Assembly (NCBI RefSeq): GCF_030929555.1
Contig: NZ_JAVFVT010000009.1
Span: 1-64,000 of the forward strand
Direction: 5' to 3'
Length of the DNA: 64,000 nt
From: Paenibacillus sp. LHD-117
GTDB lineage: Bacteria; Bacillota; Bacilli; Paenibacillales; Paenibacillaceae
How positions within the stretch are numbered: the first letter of the stretch is position 1; every line of letters begins with the position of its first letter. This document shows, in pieces, positions 54,213-62,397 of the stretch. The notes under the pieces were generated by a model. The model did not search any database. It was not told the origin of the DNA and saw nothing but the letters and a program-made list of their open reading frames with translations. Position numbers and translations under genes: made by a program.

Positions 54213-54860
54213 ATGAGAGTTGTAAAAAAAGCGGAGGAACGGAGGAACGAAATACTTGACGCAGCGGATGAGCTTTTCGGTCAGAAGGGCTTTGACGGCA
54301 CGAGTACAAACGATATTCTCGAAAAGGTCGGAATTGCGCGGGGAACGCTGTATTATCACTTCAAGTCGAAGGAGGATATTATGGACGCTCTGATTGAACG
54401 GTATAATGTCCGTCTCTTAGGCGCGGCGCAGGAAATTGCCGCAGACAAAAACGTTCCCGTAGTCGAGCGCATCATCAGCGTTGTTATGGCGCTGAACCTG
54501 AGCGGCGGAAGCAGCCAGGAAATTATGGAGCATATACATAAGCCCCAGAATGCGCTTTTGCATCAGAAAATACAAAAAGTTATCATAGGCGGCGTTACGC
54601 CGATTCTGGCGGAAATCATTCGCGAGGGCATTCAGCAGGGACTGTTCAATACGCCGTACCCGCATGAATGCATGGAAATGGTTGTGATCTATGCGAATAC
54701 CGTTTTTGATGATGATATGGTCCCAATGACGAACGAGGAGCGCGTTGCACGCATACAGGCGTTTGTTTTCAATGCAGAAAGGCTGCTTGGCGCCGAAAGC
54801 GGAAGTCTTATGAACGTAATGCAGATGTTTGGCAGCGGAAATGAAGGAAGCAATGAATAG
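54213..54860 (+). CDS. TetR-family regulator of the adjacent ABC transporter
   Basis: 215 residues. N-terminal helix-turn-helix about 8-55 (ILDAADELFGQKGFDGTSTNDILEKVGIARGTLYYHFKSKEDIMDALI); ligand domain to the end. AAGGAG before the ATG. First gene of a three-gene operon with an FtsX-type permease and its ATPase; a TetR palindrome overlaps its promoter. Base composition of the three genes is lower in G+C than the neighbours, with more A-ending codons, pointing to acquisition from a lower-G+C Bacillota such as a clostridium. Confidence 0.9.
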   Translation: MRVVKKAEERRNEILDAADELFGQKGFDGTSTNDILEKVGIARGTLYYHFKSKEDIMDALIERYNVRLLGAAQEIAADKNVPVVERIISVVMALNLSGGSSQEIMEHIHKPQNALLHQKIQKVIIGGVTPILAEIIREGIQQGLFNTPYPHECMEMVVIYANTVFDDDMVPMTNEERVARIQAFVFNAERLLGAESGSLMNVMQMFGSGNEGSNE

Positions 54861-54901
54861 TTCAGAAATGCTGCAATAAAGCTTGAAGACAGAGGTGACG
54901 T

Positions 54902-57208
54902 ATGTATAACAGAATAATCCGTAGTGATATTTTAAAGAGCAAAGTAATTACGCTGACAACCATGATCTTTGTCGCAGCCGCGGCTATGCTTGTTTCATTG
55001 GCAGCGATCCTTGTCGTCAATCTTGCCGGCGCGCTGGATACGCTGATGACGCAAGCGAAAACGCCGCATTTTATGCAGATGCATTCGGGTCAATTGGACA
55101 CTGAGCGTCTCGCGGCATTTGCAGAGAAAAATCAAGATGTGGCTGATTACCAGGTGGCCCAGTTTCTCAACATCGGCGGCGAGCAATTTGTTTTTGGCGA
55201 TAAAACGCTAGCGAACAGCGTTCAGGACAACGGCTTAAGCGTACAAAACGAAAAATTCGATTATCTTCTTGATCTTGACGGAAACGTCATCAACGTATCC
55301 GACGGCGAGCTTTATGTTCCGATAAGCTATATGAAGGACAACACTGCCAAGGTCGGTGACAAAGCCCTCATAAGCGGAAAGGAATTTACCGTTGCGGGAT
55401 TTCTTCGAGACTCGACAATGAATTCCTCGCTCTCCGCCTCAAAGCGGTTTCTTGTAAGCGGCAATGACTACGAGGAGATGAAAGACCTTGGAAGTGCGGA
55501 GTATTTGATAGCGTTCAGATTAAAGGATATGTCGGCGATCGGCGCATTTGAAACCGCTTATGCCTCCGCCGGACTTGAAGCGAACGGACCGTCGGTTACC
55601 TATACGCTTTTCAAAACGATGAACGCCATTTCAGACGGGATGATGATTGCGGTTATCCTGCTTGTAAGCGCGCTTGTCGTGACCATCGCATTTATGTGCA
55701 TACGGTTTACGCTCCTTGCGAAAATCGAAGAAGATTACCGCGAAATTGGCGTAATGAAGGCAATCGGGCTGCGTATTTCCGACATAAAGAAGATGTATCT
55801 TGCAAAATACGCAGCGATTGCGGCGGCAGGCTCTATTCTCGGGTTTGCACTTTCGTTTATGCTCAAAGGCATGCTTCTTGAAAATATACGGCTTTATATG
55901 GGTGAAAGCGAAAACTCCTCTTCTGCTTTGCTGTTCGGAATCATCGGCATACTGTTTGTATTCCTTGCCATTGTTGCTTATGTCAACGGAGTGCTGAAAC
56001 GCTTTCGGAAAATATCCGCCGCGGAAGCCATACGCTTCGGTACTTCACAGGAAAAAAAGGCTGGGGCAAAACGTTTTACCCTGAACGGAAACAAGCTGTT
56101 CAGCACGAATGTTTTTCTCGGTATCAAAGATGTTCTCGCGAGGAAAAAACTTTACGCCACAATGCTTGTGGTGCTGATTATTTCGGCATTTATCATTATT
56201 GTTCCGCAGAACTTATACAACACGATTTCCTCAAAAAGCTTCATCAATTATATGGGGATTGGAAACTACGATTTACGCGTACAGACTGGCAATAACTCTG
56301 AAGCCGTTGATATTTTAAAGACGATAGATAGCGACAGTGACATTTCAAAATATGCTGTCCTAACAACCAAAACGTTCAAAACAAAAACCGAAGCCGGGAC
56401 AGAGGAAAATATGAAAGTTGAGCTCGGTGACCATTCTGCTTTCCCTATAGCCTATTCCGAGGGCAGAGCACCTGCCGATGAAAACGAAATTGCCCTTTCG
56501 GCTGTAAACGCTAGTGAGATGAGCAGGAAGGTCGGCGATGTCATTACGCTGGTGATTGAGGGGCAGGAGAAAGATCTCACTGTAGTTGGAATCTATTCAG
56601 ATGTTACCAACGGCGGCAAAACGGCAAAGGCTGTATTCACCGACCATTCAGCGGACATGATTTGGAACATTATCAGTGTGGAGCTTTCGGATAAATCTCT
56701 TATCAGCGAAAAAGTTTCTGAATATTCGGACAGGTTTGATTTTGCAAAGACTTCAGACATTGGTGAATATACTGCACAGACCCTAGGTTCGACAATAAGT
56801 TCCGTCGAAATGGCTTCCTACGCCGCAGTTGCCGTTGCGCTGGTTATTACGGTACTGGTTACGCTTTTGTTCATGAAAATGCTTGTTGCCAAGGACAGAT
56901 ATTCCATTGCCGTAATGAAAGCTTTCGGTTTTGCAAACTCGGATATTAAGTCGCAATTTGTTTCGCGTTCGGTATTCGTTCTGATTGTCGGAATTGTCGT
57001 AGGCACGCTTCTGGCGAACACGCTCGGAGAGAAGCTTGCGGGCGCGGTGATCTCCTCGTTCGGAGCGTCGACGTTTCAATTCGCGGTCAATCCGCTTTCG
57101 GCCTATCTGCTCAGTCCACTGATGATGATCTGCGCGGTTCTAATCGCAACAGCTATCGGCACATTGGGCGCGGGACAAATCAAAATAACCGAACATATAA
57201 AGGAGTAG
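54902..57208 (+). CDS. FtsX-type ABC transporter permease, duplicated form
   Basis: 768 residues: TM helix near 15-45, an extracytoplasmic domain, three helices (about 240-370), then a second copy of the same plan (helix near 420, outer domain, three helices about 635-755). Each half has an FtsX cytoplasmic loop (EEDYREIGVMKAIGLRISDIKKMYL; KDRYSIAVMKAFGFANSDIKSQFV). Such proteins, with a MacB/LolD-type ATPase, confer resistance to or extrude peptides and lipids. AGAGGTGACGT precedes the ATG. Confidence 0.9.
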   Translation: MYNRIIRSDILKSKVITLTTMIFVAAAAMLVSLAAILVVNLAGALDTLMTQAKTPHFMQMHSGQLDTERLAAFAEKNQDVADYQVAQFLNIGGEQFVFGDKTLANSVQDNGLSVQNEKFDYLLDLDGNVINVSDGELYVPISYMKDNTAKVGDKALISGKEFTVAGFLRDSTMNSSLSASKRFLVSGNDYEEMKDLGSAEYLIAFRLKDMSAIGAFETAYASAGLEANGPSVTYTLFKTMNAISDGMMIAVILLVSALVVTIAFMCIRFTLLAKIEEDYREIGVMKAIGLRISDIKKMYLAKYAAIAAAGSILGFALSFMLKGMLLENIRLYMGESENSSSALLFGIIGILFVFLAIVAYVNGVLKRFRKISAAEAIRFGTSQEKKAGAKRFTLNGNKLFSTNVFLGIKDVLARKKLYATMLVVLIISAFIIIVPQNLYNTISSKSFINYMGIGNYDLRVQTGNNSEAVDILKTIDSDSDISKYAVLTTKTFKTKTEAGTEENMKVELGDHSAFPIAYSEGRAPADENEIALSAVNASEMSRKVGDVITLVIEGQEKDLTVVGIYSDVTNGGKTAKAVFTDHSADMIWNIISVELSDKSLISEKVSEYSDRFDFAKTSDIGEYTAQTLGSTISSVEMASYAAVAVALVITVLVTLLFMKMLVAKDRYSIAVMKAFGFANSDIKSQFVSRSVFVLIVGIVVGTLLANTLGEKLAGAVISSFGASTFQFAVNPLSAYLLSPLMMICAVLIATAIGTLGAGQIKITEHIKE

Positions 57209-57212
57209 GCAT

Positions 57213-57971
57213 ATGAAGAAGATCATTATCGGTGACAGAATCGTAAAATCTTTCGGCGAGGGCGATGAACAGCGCAATGTTATCGATGGAGTGTCCGTTG
57301 AAATTGGCGAGGGCGAGTTCGTTGCGGTTATGGGACCTTCGGGCTCGGGAAAATCGACGCTGATGTATGCGCTGAGCGGAACGGATAGCGTTAATGGCGG
57401 AGAGGTCGTTTTTGACGGCAAGGATATATCAGCGGCCTCTGAGAATGAGCTTTCGGATCTACGCAGAACTGCGATGGGATTTGTTTTTCAGCAGCCGACC
57501 ATGCTGAAAAATCTGAATATCCTCGACAACATCATTCTCCCGTCCATGCGCGATAACAGAAAAAACGCCGCAAAAATAGCTGAGAAGGCAAGAACCCTTA
57601 TGAAAAGGGTAGGCATTGCAGAGCTCGAAAAGCGCGACATTACTCAGGTTTCCGGAGGTCAGCTTCAGCGTGCGGGAATATGCCGCGCGCTTATGAACAA
57701 CCCGAAAATCATTTTCGGCGACGAGCCGACGGGTGCGCTCAACTCAAAATCTGCGCTGGAGATTATGAATATATTTTCGGAAATCAACGAGGACGGTACT
57801 GCGGTTATGCTTGTCACTCACGACGCGAAGGTTGCGGCGCGGACGGAGCGCATAATGTTTATGCGCGATGGAAAAATCGCAAGCGAGCTGAAGCTTCCAA
57901 AGTATGACGGGACGGATATGGATGACAGGGTCGAGGAAGTAACGAAGAAAATGTTGGAAATAGGAATATGA
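57213..57971 (+). CDS. ABC transporter ATPase, MacB/LolD (BceA) type
   Basis: 252 residues with Walker A GPSGSGKST, Q-loop FVFQQPTMLKNLNILDNI, signature VSGGQLQRAGICRALMNNPKIIFGDEPTGALN and H-loop VTHD. It powers the FtsX permease encoded 4 bp upstream. AAAGGAG is 7 bases before the ATG. Last gene of the operon, closed by a strong terminator. Confidence 0.95.
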   Translation: MKKIIIGDRIVKSFGEGDEQRNVIDGVSVEIGEGEFVAVMGPSGSGKSTLMYALSGTDSVNGGEVVFDGKDISAASENELSDLRRTAMGFVFQQPTMLKNLNILDNIILPSMRDNRKNAAKIAEKARTLMKRVGIAELEKRDITQVSGGQLQRAGICRALMNNPKIIFGDEPTGALNSKSALEIMNIFSEINEDGTAVMLVTHDAKVAARTERIMFMRDGKIASELKLPKYDGTDMDDRVEEVTKKMLEIGI

Positions 57972-58015
57972 TTTGATCAGTCCGTTAGCCGAGTTATGCG
58001 AAATCCCTTCAAGCC

Positions 58016-58044
58016 AAACAAGACTCCGCAATGGAGTCTTGTTT
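58016..58044 (+). terminator. Terminator of the TetR/ABC operon
   Basis: Perfect 12-bp stem AAACAAGACTCC / GGAGTCTTGTTT with loop GCAAT. A TCCGTTAG copy (repeat core) sits just upstream near 57980. Confidence 0.75.
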
Positions 58045-58096
58045 GATCCTACAGGAGGAACGCCCTAGCGTGGCCATCCAAGGGGACGATCTTGTC

Positions 58097-58738
58097 CTAG
58101 TCCAAGCCGTGCTGCTCGCGAATGTTGTACATGCCTTCGATGAGAATGTCAGCCGGATCCCGGTTCAAGAGATGATGCGTGATCAAAATATGAAGCGGAA
58201 CCGCGCATACGTTGTTGCCGTCCCGGATCGCGGGGAAGCCCGCTTCGAATACGGGACCGTTCTCCGGAACAAAACCGAGGCCTGCATGAACCTGCTCGGG
58301 AGCGAACTCGCCTCGCACGGCCTCGATGCAATGCGGCACAAGTGTTTTGTCGATAAGCGCTTTCGTCTCCTCCTCGCCCGCGGGCGGATTCGGAAGCGGC
58401 TTGCCGCCTTCGGTTTTCATCAGCTCGAAGTAAAACGAAGACAACCATTGCGCCGGATCCTTGCCCGATTGGAATCTCGCGACCAGCTCTTTCAGGAAAA
58501 ATCCGCATGCGTACACGTTGGAAGACGAGGCATCTTTCACTTGAAACACAAAAATCGGTCCGTATCTTTCTTGATTGAGCACTTGCCCAGATACATCGTC
58601 AAAAAACATCTTTAATGCCGTCATGCAATTGTGATAAACGGCTTTGAGCAAGTCCACCATTTTTTCATTGCTGTTATCGGTCGTTTGATTGTTCGCGCCG
58701 GAAGCGGTAATTTCCGGCTCAGTCGTCTCTTTGGACAT
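58097..58738 (-). CDS. Conserved hypothetical protein
   Basis: About 213 residues, acidic, soluble. A Ser/Thr/Asn-rich N-terminus (to about 25) is followed by a helical body (VDLLKAVYHNCMTALKMFFDDVSGQVL; VYACGFFLKELVARFQSG). No signal peptide and no catalytic signature. I do not recognise the family. The start is uncertain among 58738 and 58750 (GTG). It faces a promoter region shared with the divergent XRE-methyltransferase gene. Confidence 0.65.
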   Translation of the reverse strand: MSKETTEPEITASGANNQTTDNSNEKMVDLLKAVYHNCMTALKMFFDDVSGQVLNQERYGPIFVFQVKDASSSNVYACGFFLKELVARFQSGKDPAQWLSSFYFELMKTEGGKPLPNPPAGEEETKALIDKTLVPHCIEAVRGEFAPEQVHAGLGFVPENGPVFEAGFPAIRDGNNVCAVPLHILITHHLLNRDPADILIEGMYNIREQHGLD

Positions 58739-58872
58739 CGTCTGCATCACCCAGCTCTATCATATCACTTTAGGACGACTATGCTCTACCCTCAATCTCT
58801 GGGCGGCTTGTTGTTGCCAGCGGCTGCGCTCAACCGTCGGTTGAGTTTCCGCAAAGCTCAATTCGCGGGTTA

Positions 58873-58901
58873 TTGTTCGGGTCGGGCAACTCCCCTACAA
58901 T
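58873..58901 (+). promoter_or_regulatory. Probable promoter of the XRE-methyltransferase gene
   Basis: TTGTTC, 17 bp, TACAAT, 25 bp before the start codon. The transcribed 5' end would begin close to CTAGAAGAGGAG. Confidence 0.5.
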
Positions 58902-58926
58902 AGGGGCTAGAAGAGGAGTGACGAAG

Positions 58927-59757
58927 ATGAAGGAGACACTGGCGCGAAATATTAGCATCTACCGCAAAGAGAGGGGACTCACCCAAGAGGAGCTGGCGCG
59001 CAAGCTCGGCCTGTCGTTCCAGGCGGTGTCCAAGTGGGAAACCGCGCAGTCCATGCCGGATTTGTCGCTGCTGCCCGAGCTGTCGCGAACGCTGCAGGTC
59101 AGCATCGACAAGCTGCTGGGTTACGCGTCGCAGGACAAAGCGATTACGATTTACGAGGAAGAATACAAAACCGGAGACTATTATTGGGGCACGGAGCCGA
59201 ATGCGGCTTGTTACGAGGTACTGAAGGCGATGCCGCCCATGCGTCGGTTGAAGCTTCTCGATATCGGCTGCGGCGAGGGGAAGGACGCGGTGTTTTTCGC
59301 CCGGAACGGTTATGACGTATCGGCGTTCGACGTGACGGACGCGGGGATCGACAAAACGAAGCGGCTCGCGGCGCAAGCCGGCGTTCACGTGAACGTGTTT
59401 AAGGCGGACATCCTGGATTATCGATTGGACGCTCACTATGACATCCTTTATTCGAGCGGCGTCCTTCATTATGTCAAGCCGGATTTCCGCGCCGAAATTT
59501 TCGACAATTACAAACGGTTCACAAACGCGGACGGCATGCACGTCTTTAACGTCTTCGTGAACAAGCCGTTCATCGCTCCGCCGCCGGAGAAAGAACCGTA
59601 CGCGTACAAGTGGCATTCCGGCGAGCTGCTCGCCCATTACCGCGACTGGTTCATCCGCGATAGCTCGGAGATCGTGTTCGACTGCAACTCGTCGGGCATT
59701 CCGCATCAACACGCGATGGCTACGATCATGGCGAGGAAGGTTGCGGCTCTGGCGTAG
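58927..59757 (+). CDS. XRE helix-turn-helix fused to a SAM-dependent methyltransferase
   Basis: 276 residues from the ATG after GAGGAGTGACG. Residues about 5-62 are an XRE-type helix-turn-helix (GLTQEELARKLGLSFQAVSKWETAQSMPDL). Residues about 80-270 are a class I methyltransferase with motif I LLDIGCGEGKD (110-120), similar to TehB-type enzymes. The acceptor is unknown. The fusion suggests a protein that binds DNA and methylates a small molecule, perhaps as a detoxification sensor-enzyme. Monocistronic. Confidence 0.88.
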   Translation: MKETLARNISIYRKERGLTQEELARKLGLSFQAVSKWETAQSMPDLSLLPELSRTLQVSIDKLLGYASQDKAITIYEEEYKTGDYYWGTEPNAACYEVLKAMPPMRRLKLLDIGCGEGKDAVFFARNGYDVSAFDVTDAGIDKTKRLAAQAGVHVNVFKADILDYRLDAHYDILYSSGVLHYVKPDFRAEIFDNYKRFTNADGMHVFNVFVNKPFIAPPPEKEPYAYKWHSGELLAHYRDWFIRDSSEIVFDCNSSGIPHQHAMATIMARKVAALA

Positions 59758-59768
59758 CGCGCAGAAAA

Positions 59769-59792
59769 AAGAGGGGCATCAACGCCCCTCTT
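59769..59792. terminator. Terminator between convergent genes
   Basis: AAGAGGGGC / GCCCCTCTT stem with a 6-base loop. The minus strand has a T-run after it (CTCTTTTTTCTG), so it mainly serves the L,D-transpeptidase gene. Confidence 0.7.
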
Positions 59793-59867
59793 CGCAATGC
59801 CCTCTCGGTTTGCAGCGGCATGCTTGCCGCTCGGCTTTGCCAGCCGCGCGCCAGCCTGCTCGCTTCC

Positions 59868-60896
59868 TCAAGCGTGGATAACGACTTTGGTGCCCGTCGG
59901 GATTTTGCTGAACAGCCACTCGACGTCCGCGTTCAGCATCCGGATGCATCCGGCGCTTGCGTTCGTCCCGATCGACTCGGGCGCGTTCGTGCCGTGGATG
60001 CCGTATTTCGTTCCTTGCGTATTCGCCACGCTAAGCCCCAGCCAGCGGCTGCCGAGCGGATTTTTCGGATCGCCTCCGGGAATGCCTTTGGACGAGTACC
60101 AAGGATTATTGAGCTTCGTCATAATCTCGAACGTTCCGGTCGGCGTCTGACCCTTTTGCTTGCCGCTTGCGATGTCGAAGCTTTTCTCGATCTTGCCGCC
60201 GGACTTGACGTACAGCTTATTCTTCGCGATGTCGATCTCGATGGACCGCACGCCGCCGGATGAACCGCTTGAAGCGTTGCCAGCCGGCACGATCTCGCTC
60301 GTAAAGAACGGATTCGGGATTTGCAGTGCTTGCCCGGCTTTGATCGCTCCGGCGGCGCTCTCTATTCCGTTGGACCTCGCGATCGCCCCTTGATAGTCCG
60401 CCAGCTTGTAGTATTTGGACGAGATGCTGAACAACGTCTCGCCCGCCTGCACCTGATGCCTGCTTTCCCCTGCCGGGAGCGGAATGCGAAGCGTCATGCC
60501 CGCCTTCAAATCCTGCGTGGACGACATCTTATTGTATTGCATCATAATGCTTATGTAATTGCTCCGGCTAAAATATTTGCTTGCAATCGCGAACAGCGTA
60601 TCGCCCTGCTTAACCGTGTAATGGTCTAGGACAAGCGGGTTGCTCAGCTTCAGCCGAACCCCCGCCTGCAGCTTCGCTTTCGGATCCAAGCCGTTCAATC
60701 TCGCCACCCGCTCGAAATCGCCGGTCAAATAATGCCTCTTCGAAATCCCGTATAACGTATCCCCCGCCTTCACGCCGTAATAAATGCTGATCGAAGTTTC
60801 TTCTTGCCCCCCTGTAGCGCTTGATAAACCAGGATTAACTGCTAGTAATAAGAAACATGTAATCAGACTAACGACCCACTTCAACTGCCTGCTCAA
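59868..60896 (-). CDS. LysM / L,D-transpeptidase (YkuD) protein
   Basis: 342 residues; TTG start behind GAAGGTGTGAT. Signal peptide to about 28, three LysM repeats (about 39-84, 92-138, 147-193) that bind peptidoglycan, a Gly/Ser linker, and a YkuD catalytic domain (about 212-341) with His301 and Cys317 in HGTN...SAGCIRM. It cross-links peptidoglycan through mDAP-mDAP bonds in the cell wall. An intrinsic terminator and a structured stretch lie upstream of it. Confidence 0.93.
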   Translation of the reverse strand: MSRQLKWVVSLITCFLLLAVNPGLSSATGGQEETSISIYYGVKAGDTLYGISKRHYLTGDFERVARLNGLDPKAKLQAGVRLKLSNPLVLDHYTVKQGDTLFAIASKYFSRSNYISIMMQYNKMSSTQDLKAGMTLRIPLPAGESRHQVQAGETLFSISSKYYKLADYQGAIARSNGIESAAGAIKAGQALQIPNPFFTSEIVPAGNASSGSSGGVRSIEIDIAKNKLYVKSGGKIEKSFDIASGKQKGQTPTGTFEIMTKLNNPWYSSKGIPGGDPKNPLGSRWLGLSVANTQGTKYGIHGTNAPESIGTNASAGCIRMLNADVEWLFSKIPTGTKVVIHA

Positions 60897-61013
60897 CGAT
60901 AATCACACCTTCTGCCAGATTCTATGCGGCACACAGGATTCGCCACGATTCGGCAAGAATCCTTTATTTTCCGCACCGCTCTTAGCAAAATAATCCACTC
61001 GTAGCAGAAGCGC

Positions 61014-61037
61014 AAAAAAACCCGCCAGCGGCGGGTT
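61014..61037 (-). terminator. Intrinsic terminator 120 bp upstream of the L,D-transpeptidase gene
   Basis: AACCCGCC / GGCGGGTT, 3-base loop, then seven T on the minus strand. It follows the YciI remnant and the structured stretch 61065-61145; it may end that transcript or act as an attenuator of the downstream gene. Confidence 0.75.
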
Positions 61038-61064
61038 CTCGAGGACTGGATCCTTGGACCTCAT

Positions 61065-61145
61065 CTTCGGGGCTTGGCAGGGATAAAGTCCCTGCCGGTT
61101 GCCCTGGAAGATGCAAGCCATTTGACATCCGCTAGCTCCCCGAAG
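61065..61145 (-). other. Potentially structured RNA stretch before the terminator
   Basis: CTTCGGGG (61065-61072) pairs with CCCCGAAG (61138-61145) and encloses the strong hairpin GGCAGGGA TAAAG TCCCTGCC (61076-61096). No match to a known riboswitch was found by eye. One arm lies in the end of the YciI remnant. It might be chance or the folded 3' end of that gene's mRNA. Confidence 0.3.
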
Positions 61146-61279
61146 CCGACAAAGCAACGCGGAACGGATGCAACTCCGCCTTCATTACTCCGCCAACCAC
61201 GGCTGGATCATTTTGCATGAGTGCTATTCTGAAAAACAGGCATTAATCGCAGCATGTAGATGTATTGTTGCTGCTCCAT
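61132..61279 (-). pseudogene. YciI-family protein, internally deleted remnant
   Basis: A ribosome-binding site GAGGAGTGACC and ATG are followed by MEQQQYIYMLRLMP, the usual N-terminus of small YciI-like proteins. After a junction near 61235 another frame continues as ALMQNDPAVVGGVMKAELH and PFRVAL to a stop at 61132, the usual C-terminus. About half of the expected gene (near 150 bp) is missing and the two ends are out of frame. Confidence 0.7.
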
Positions 61280-61313
61280 GTCATGGTCACTCCTCTTATA
61301 AATGGCTATCTCC

Positions 61314-62372
61314 CTAGTATGGCCTATTCGGATAAATCATGACCTTGATGCTTGTATCTTTCTGCGTACGCGCCGTTTCCACCGCCTCCTTGATGTCCGT
61401 GAGCGCGTAACGGTGCGTAATGATTTTCTCGATGTCGACGGAAGAACGTTGCAGCGACCCAATCGCCGCGGGATACGTATTCGCGTATCGGAATACGCCG
61501 TAAGCTTCGATCTCGCCGTCGATAAGCCGTCCGATATCCATCGGCACGGCTTCTGCCGCGGGCATTCCGACGAAAACGATTCTTCCGCCGCGGCGGACCA
61601 GCTTGATCGTGTCGGCAATCGCCCCGGCGTTGCCCGACGACTCCACAACAAGCGTAACGCCAGCTCCGCCGGTCAGCTCGGACAGCCTCTCCCCGACATT
61701 CTCGCTCGAAGGATCGAGCACCTCCGTAAAACCCAATTCAAGGGCCAGCTTCCGACGAAACGGCACGACATCCGTTCCGTAAATTTCGGAAACCCCGAAC
61801 AGCTTCGCCGCTTGTCCCGCGAGCAGTCCGATCGGGCCGAGGCCCGTGATCAGCAGCCGGTCGAACGGCTTGACTTTGCCGCGCAGCATGGCATGGAAGC
61901 CGACCGACAGCGGCTCGAGCAACGCGCCTTGCTCATAACTCATCGTATCCGGCAGCTTGAACAGATAGTCGCTCGGCATAGCGATATATTCCGCCCAGGC
62001 GCCGTTCACCGGAGGCGTCGCGAGGAAAACAACGTCGGGACACAGATTGTAACGCCCCGATCTGCAATAATCGCAGTGCCCGCATGCGACTCCTGGCTCC
62101 ACCGCCACCCGGTCGCCGACCGACACGTTCGACACGTCCTTGCCTACGCTAACGACCTCGCCGGCCAGCTCGTGACCGAGAACGATCGGCTCCTTCACCA
62201 CATAACGGCCGATCCGGCCATGCTCGTAATAATGGACGTCGGAACCGCATATCCCGATGCAGTATACCTTCACGAGCGCTTCGTTATCTTTGGGAACGGG
62301 AATTTCCACCCGTCTAACGGCAATGGACATCGGTTCATCCAAAATTGCCGCATTCATCATGCCAGTCGACAT
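61314..62372 (-). CDS. Zinc-dependent medium-chain dehydrogenase, sorbitol/xylitol dehydrogenase type
   Basis: 352 residues from the ATG behind GAGGTGATC. GroES-like N-terminal domain with catalytic-zinc Cys in GICGSDVHYYEHG and GHELAGEV; structural-zinc motif GHCDYCRSGRYNLC. Rossmann domain with GLGPIGLLAGQ. It oxidises a polyol or sugar alcohol with NAD(P). It follows the GH2 gene by 25 bp, so it probably processes a product of that glycosidase pathway. Confidence 0.92.
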   Translation of the reverse strand: MSTGMMNAAILDEPMSIAVRRVEIPVPKDNEALVKVYCIGICGSDVHYYEHGRIGRYVVKEPIVLGHELAGEVVSVGKDVSNVSVGDRVAVEPGVACGHCDYCRSGRYNLCPDVVFLATPPVNGAWAEYIAMPSDYLFKLPDTMSYEQGALLEPLSVGFHAMLRGKVKPFDRLLITGLGPIGLLAGQAAKLFGVSEIYGTDVVPFRRKLALELGFTEVLDPSSENVGERLSELTGGAGVTLVVESSGNAGAIADTIKLVRRGGRIVFVGMPAAEAVPMDIGRLIDGEIEAYGVFRYANTYPAAIGSLQRSSVDIEKIITHRYALTDIKEAVETARTQKDTSIKVMIYPNRPY

Positions 62373-62397
62373 CCTGATCACCTCAATGAGAGTTTGT

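Noticed and set aside
61014-61145. c-di-AMP (ydaO-type) riboswitch upstream of the LysM gene
   Set aside because: The conserved blocks of that riboswitch could not be found on either strand; only generic hairpins are present.
60903-61157. 84-codon frame between the YciI remnant and the L,D-transpeptidase gene
   Set aside because: It reads straight through the terminator at 61014-61037 and has no recognisable similarity or ribosome-binding site.
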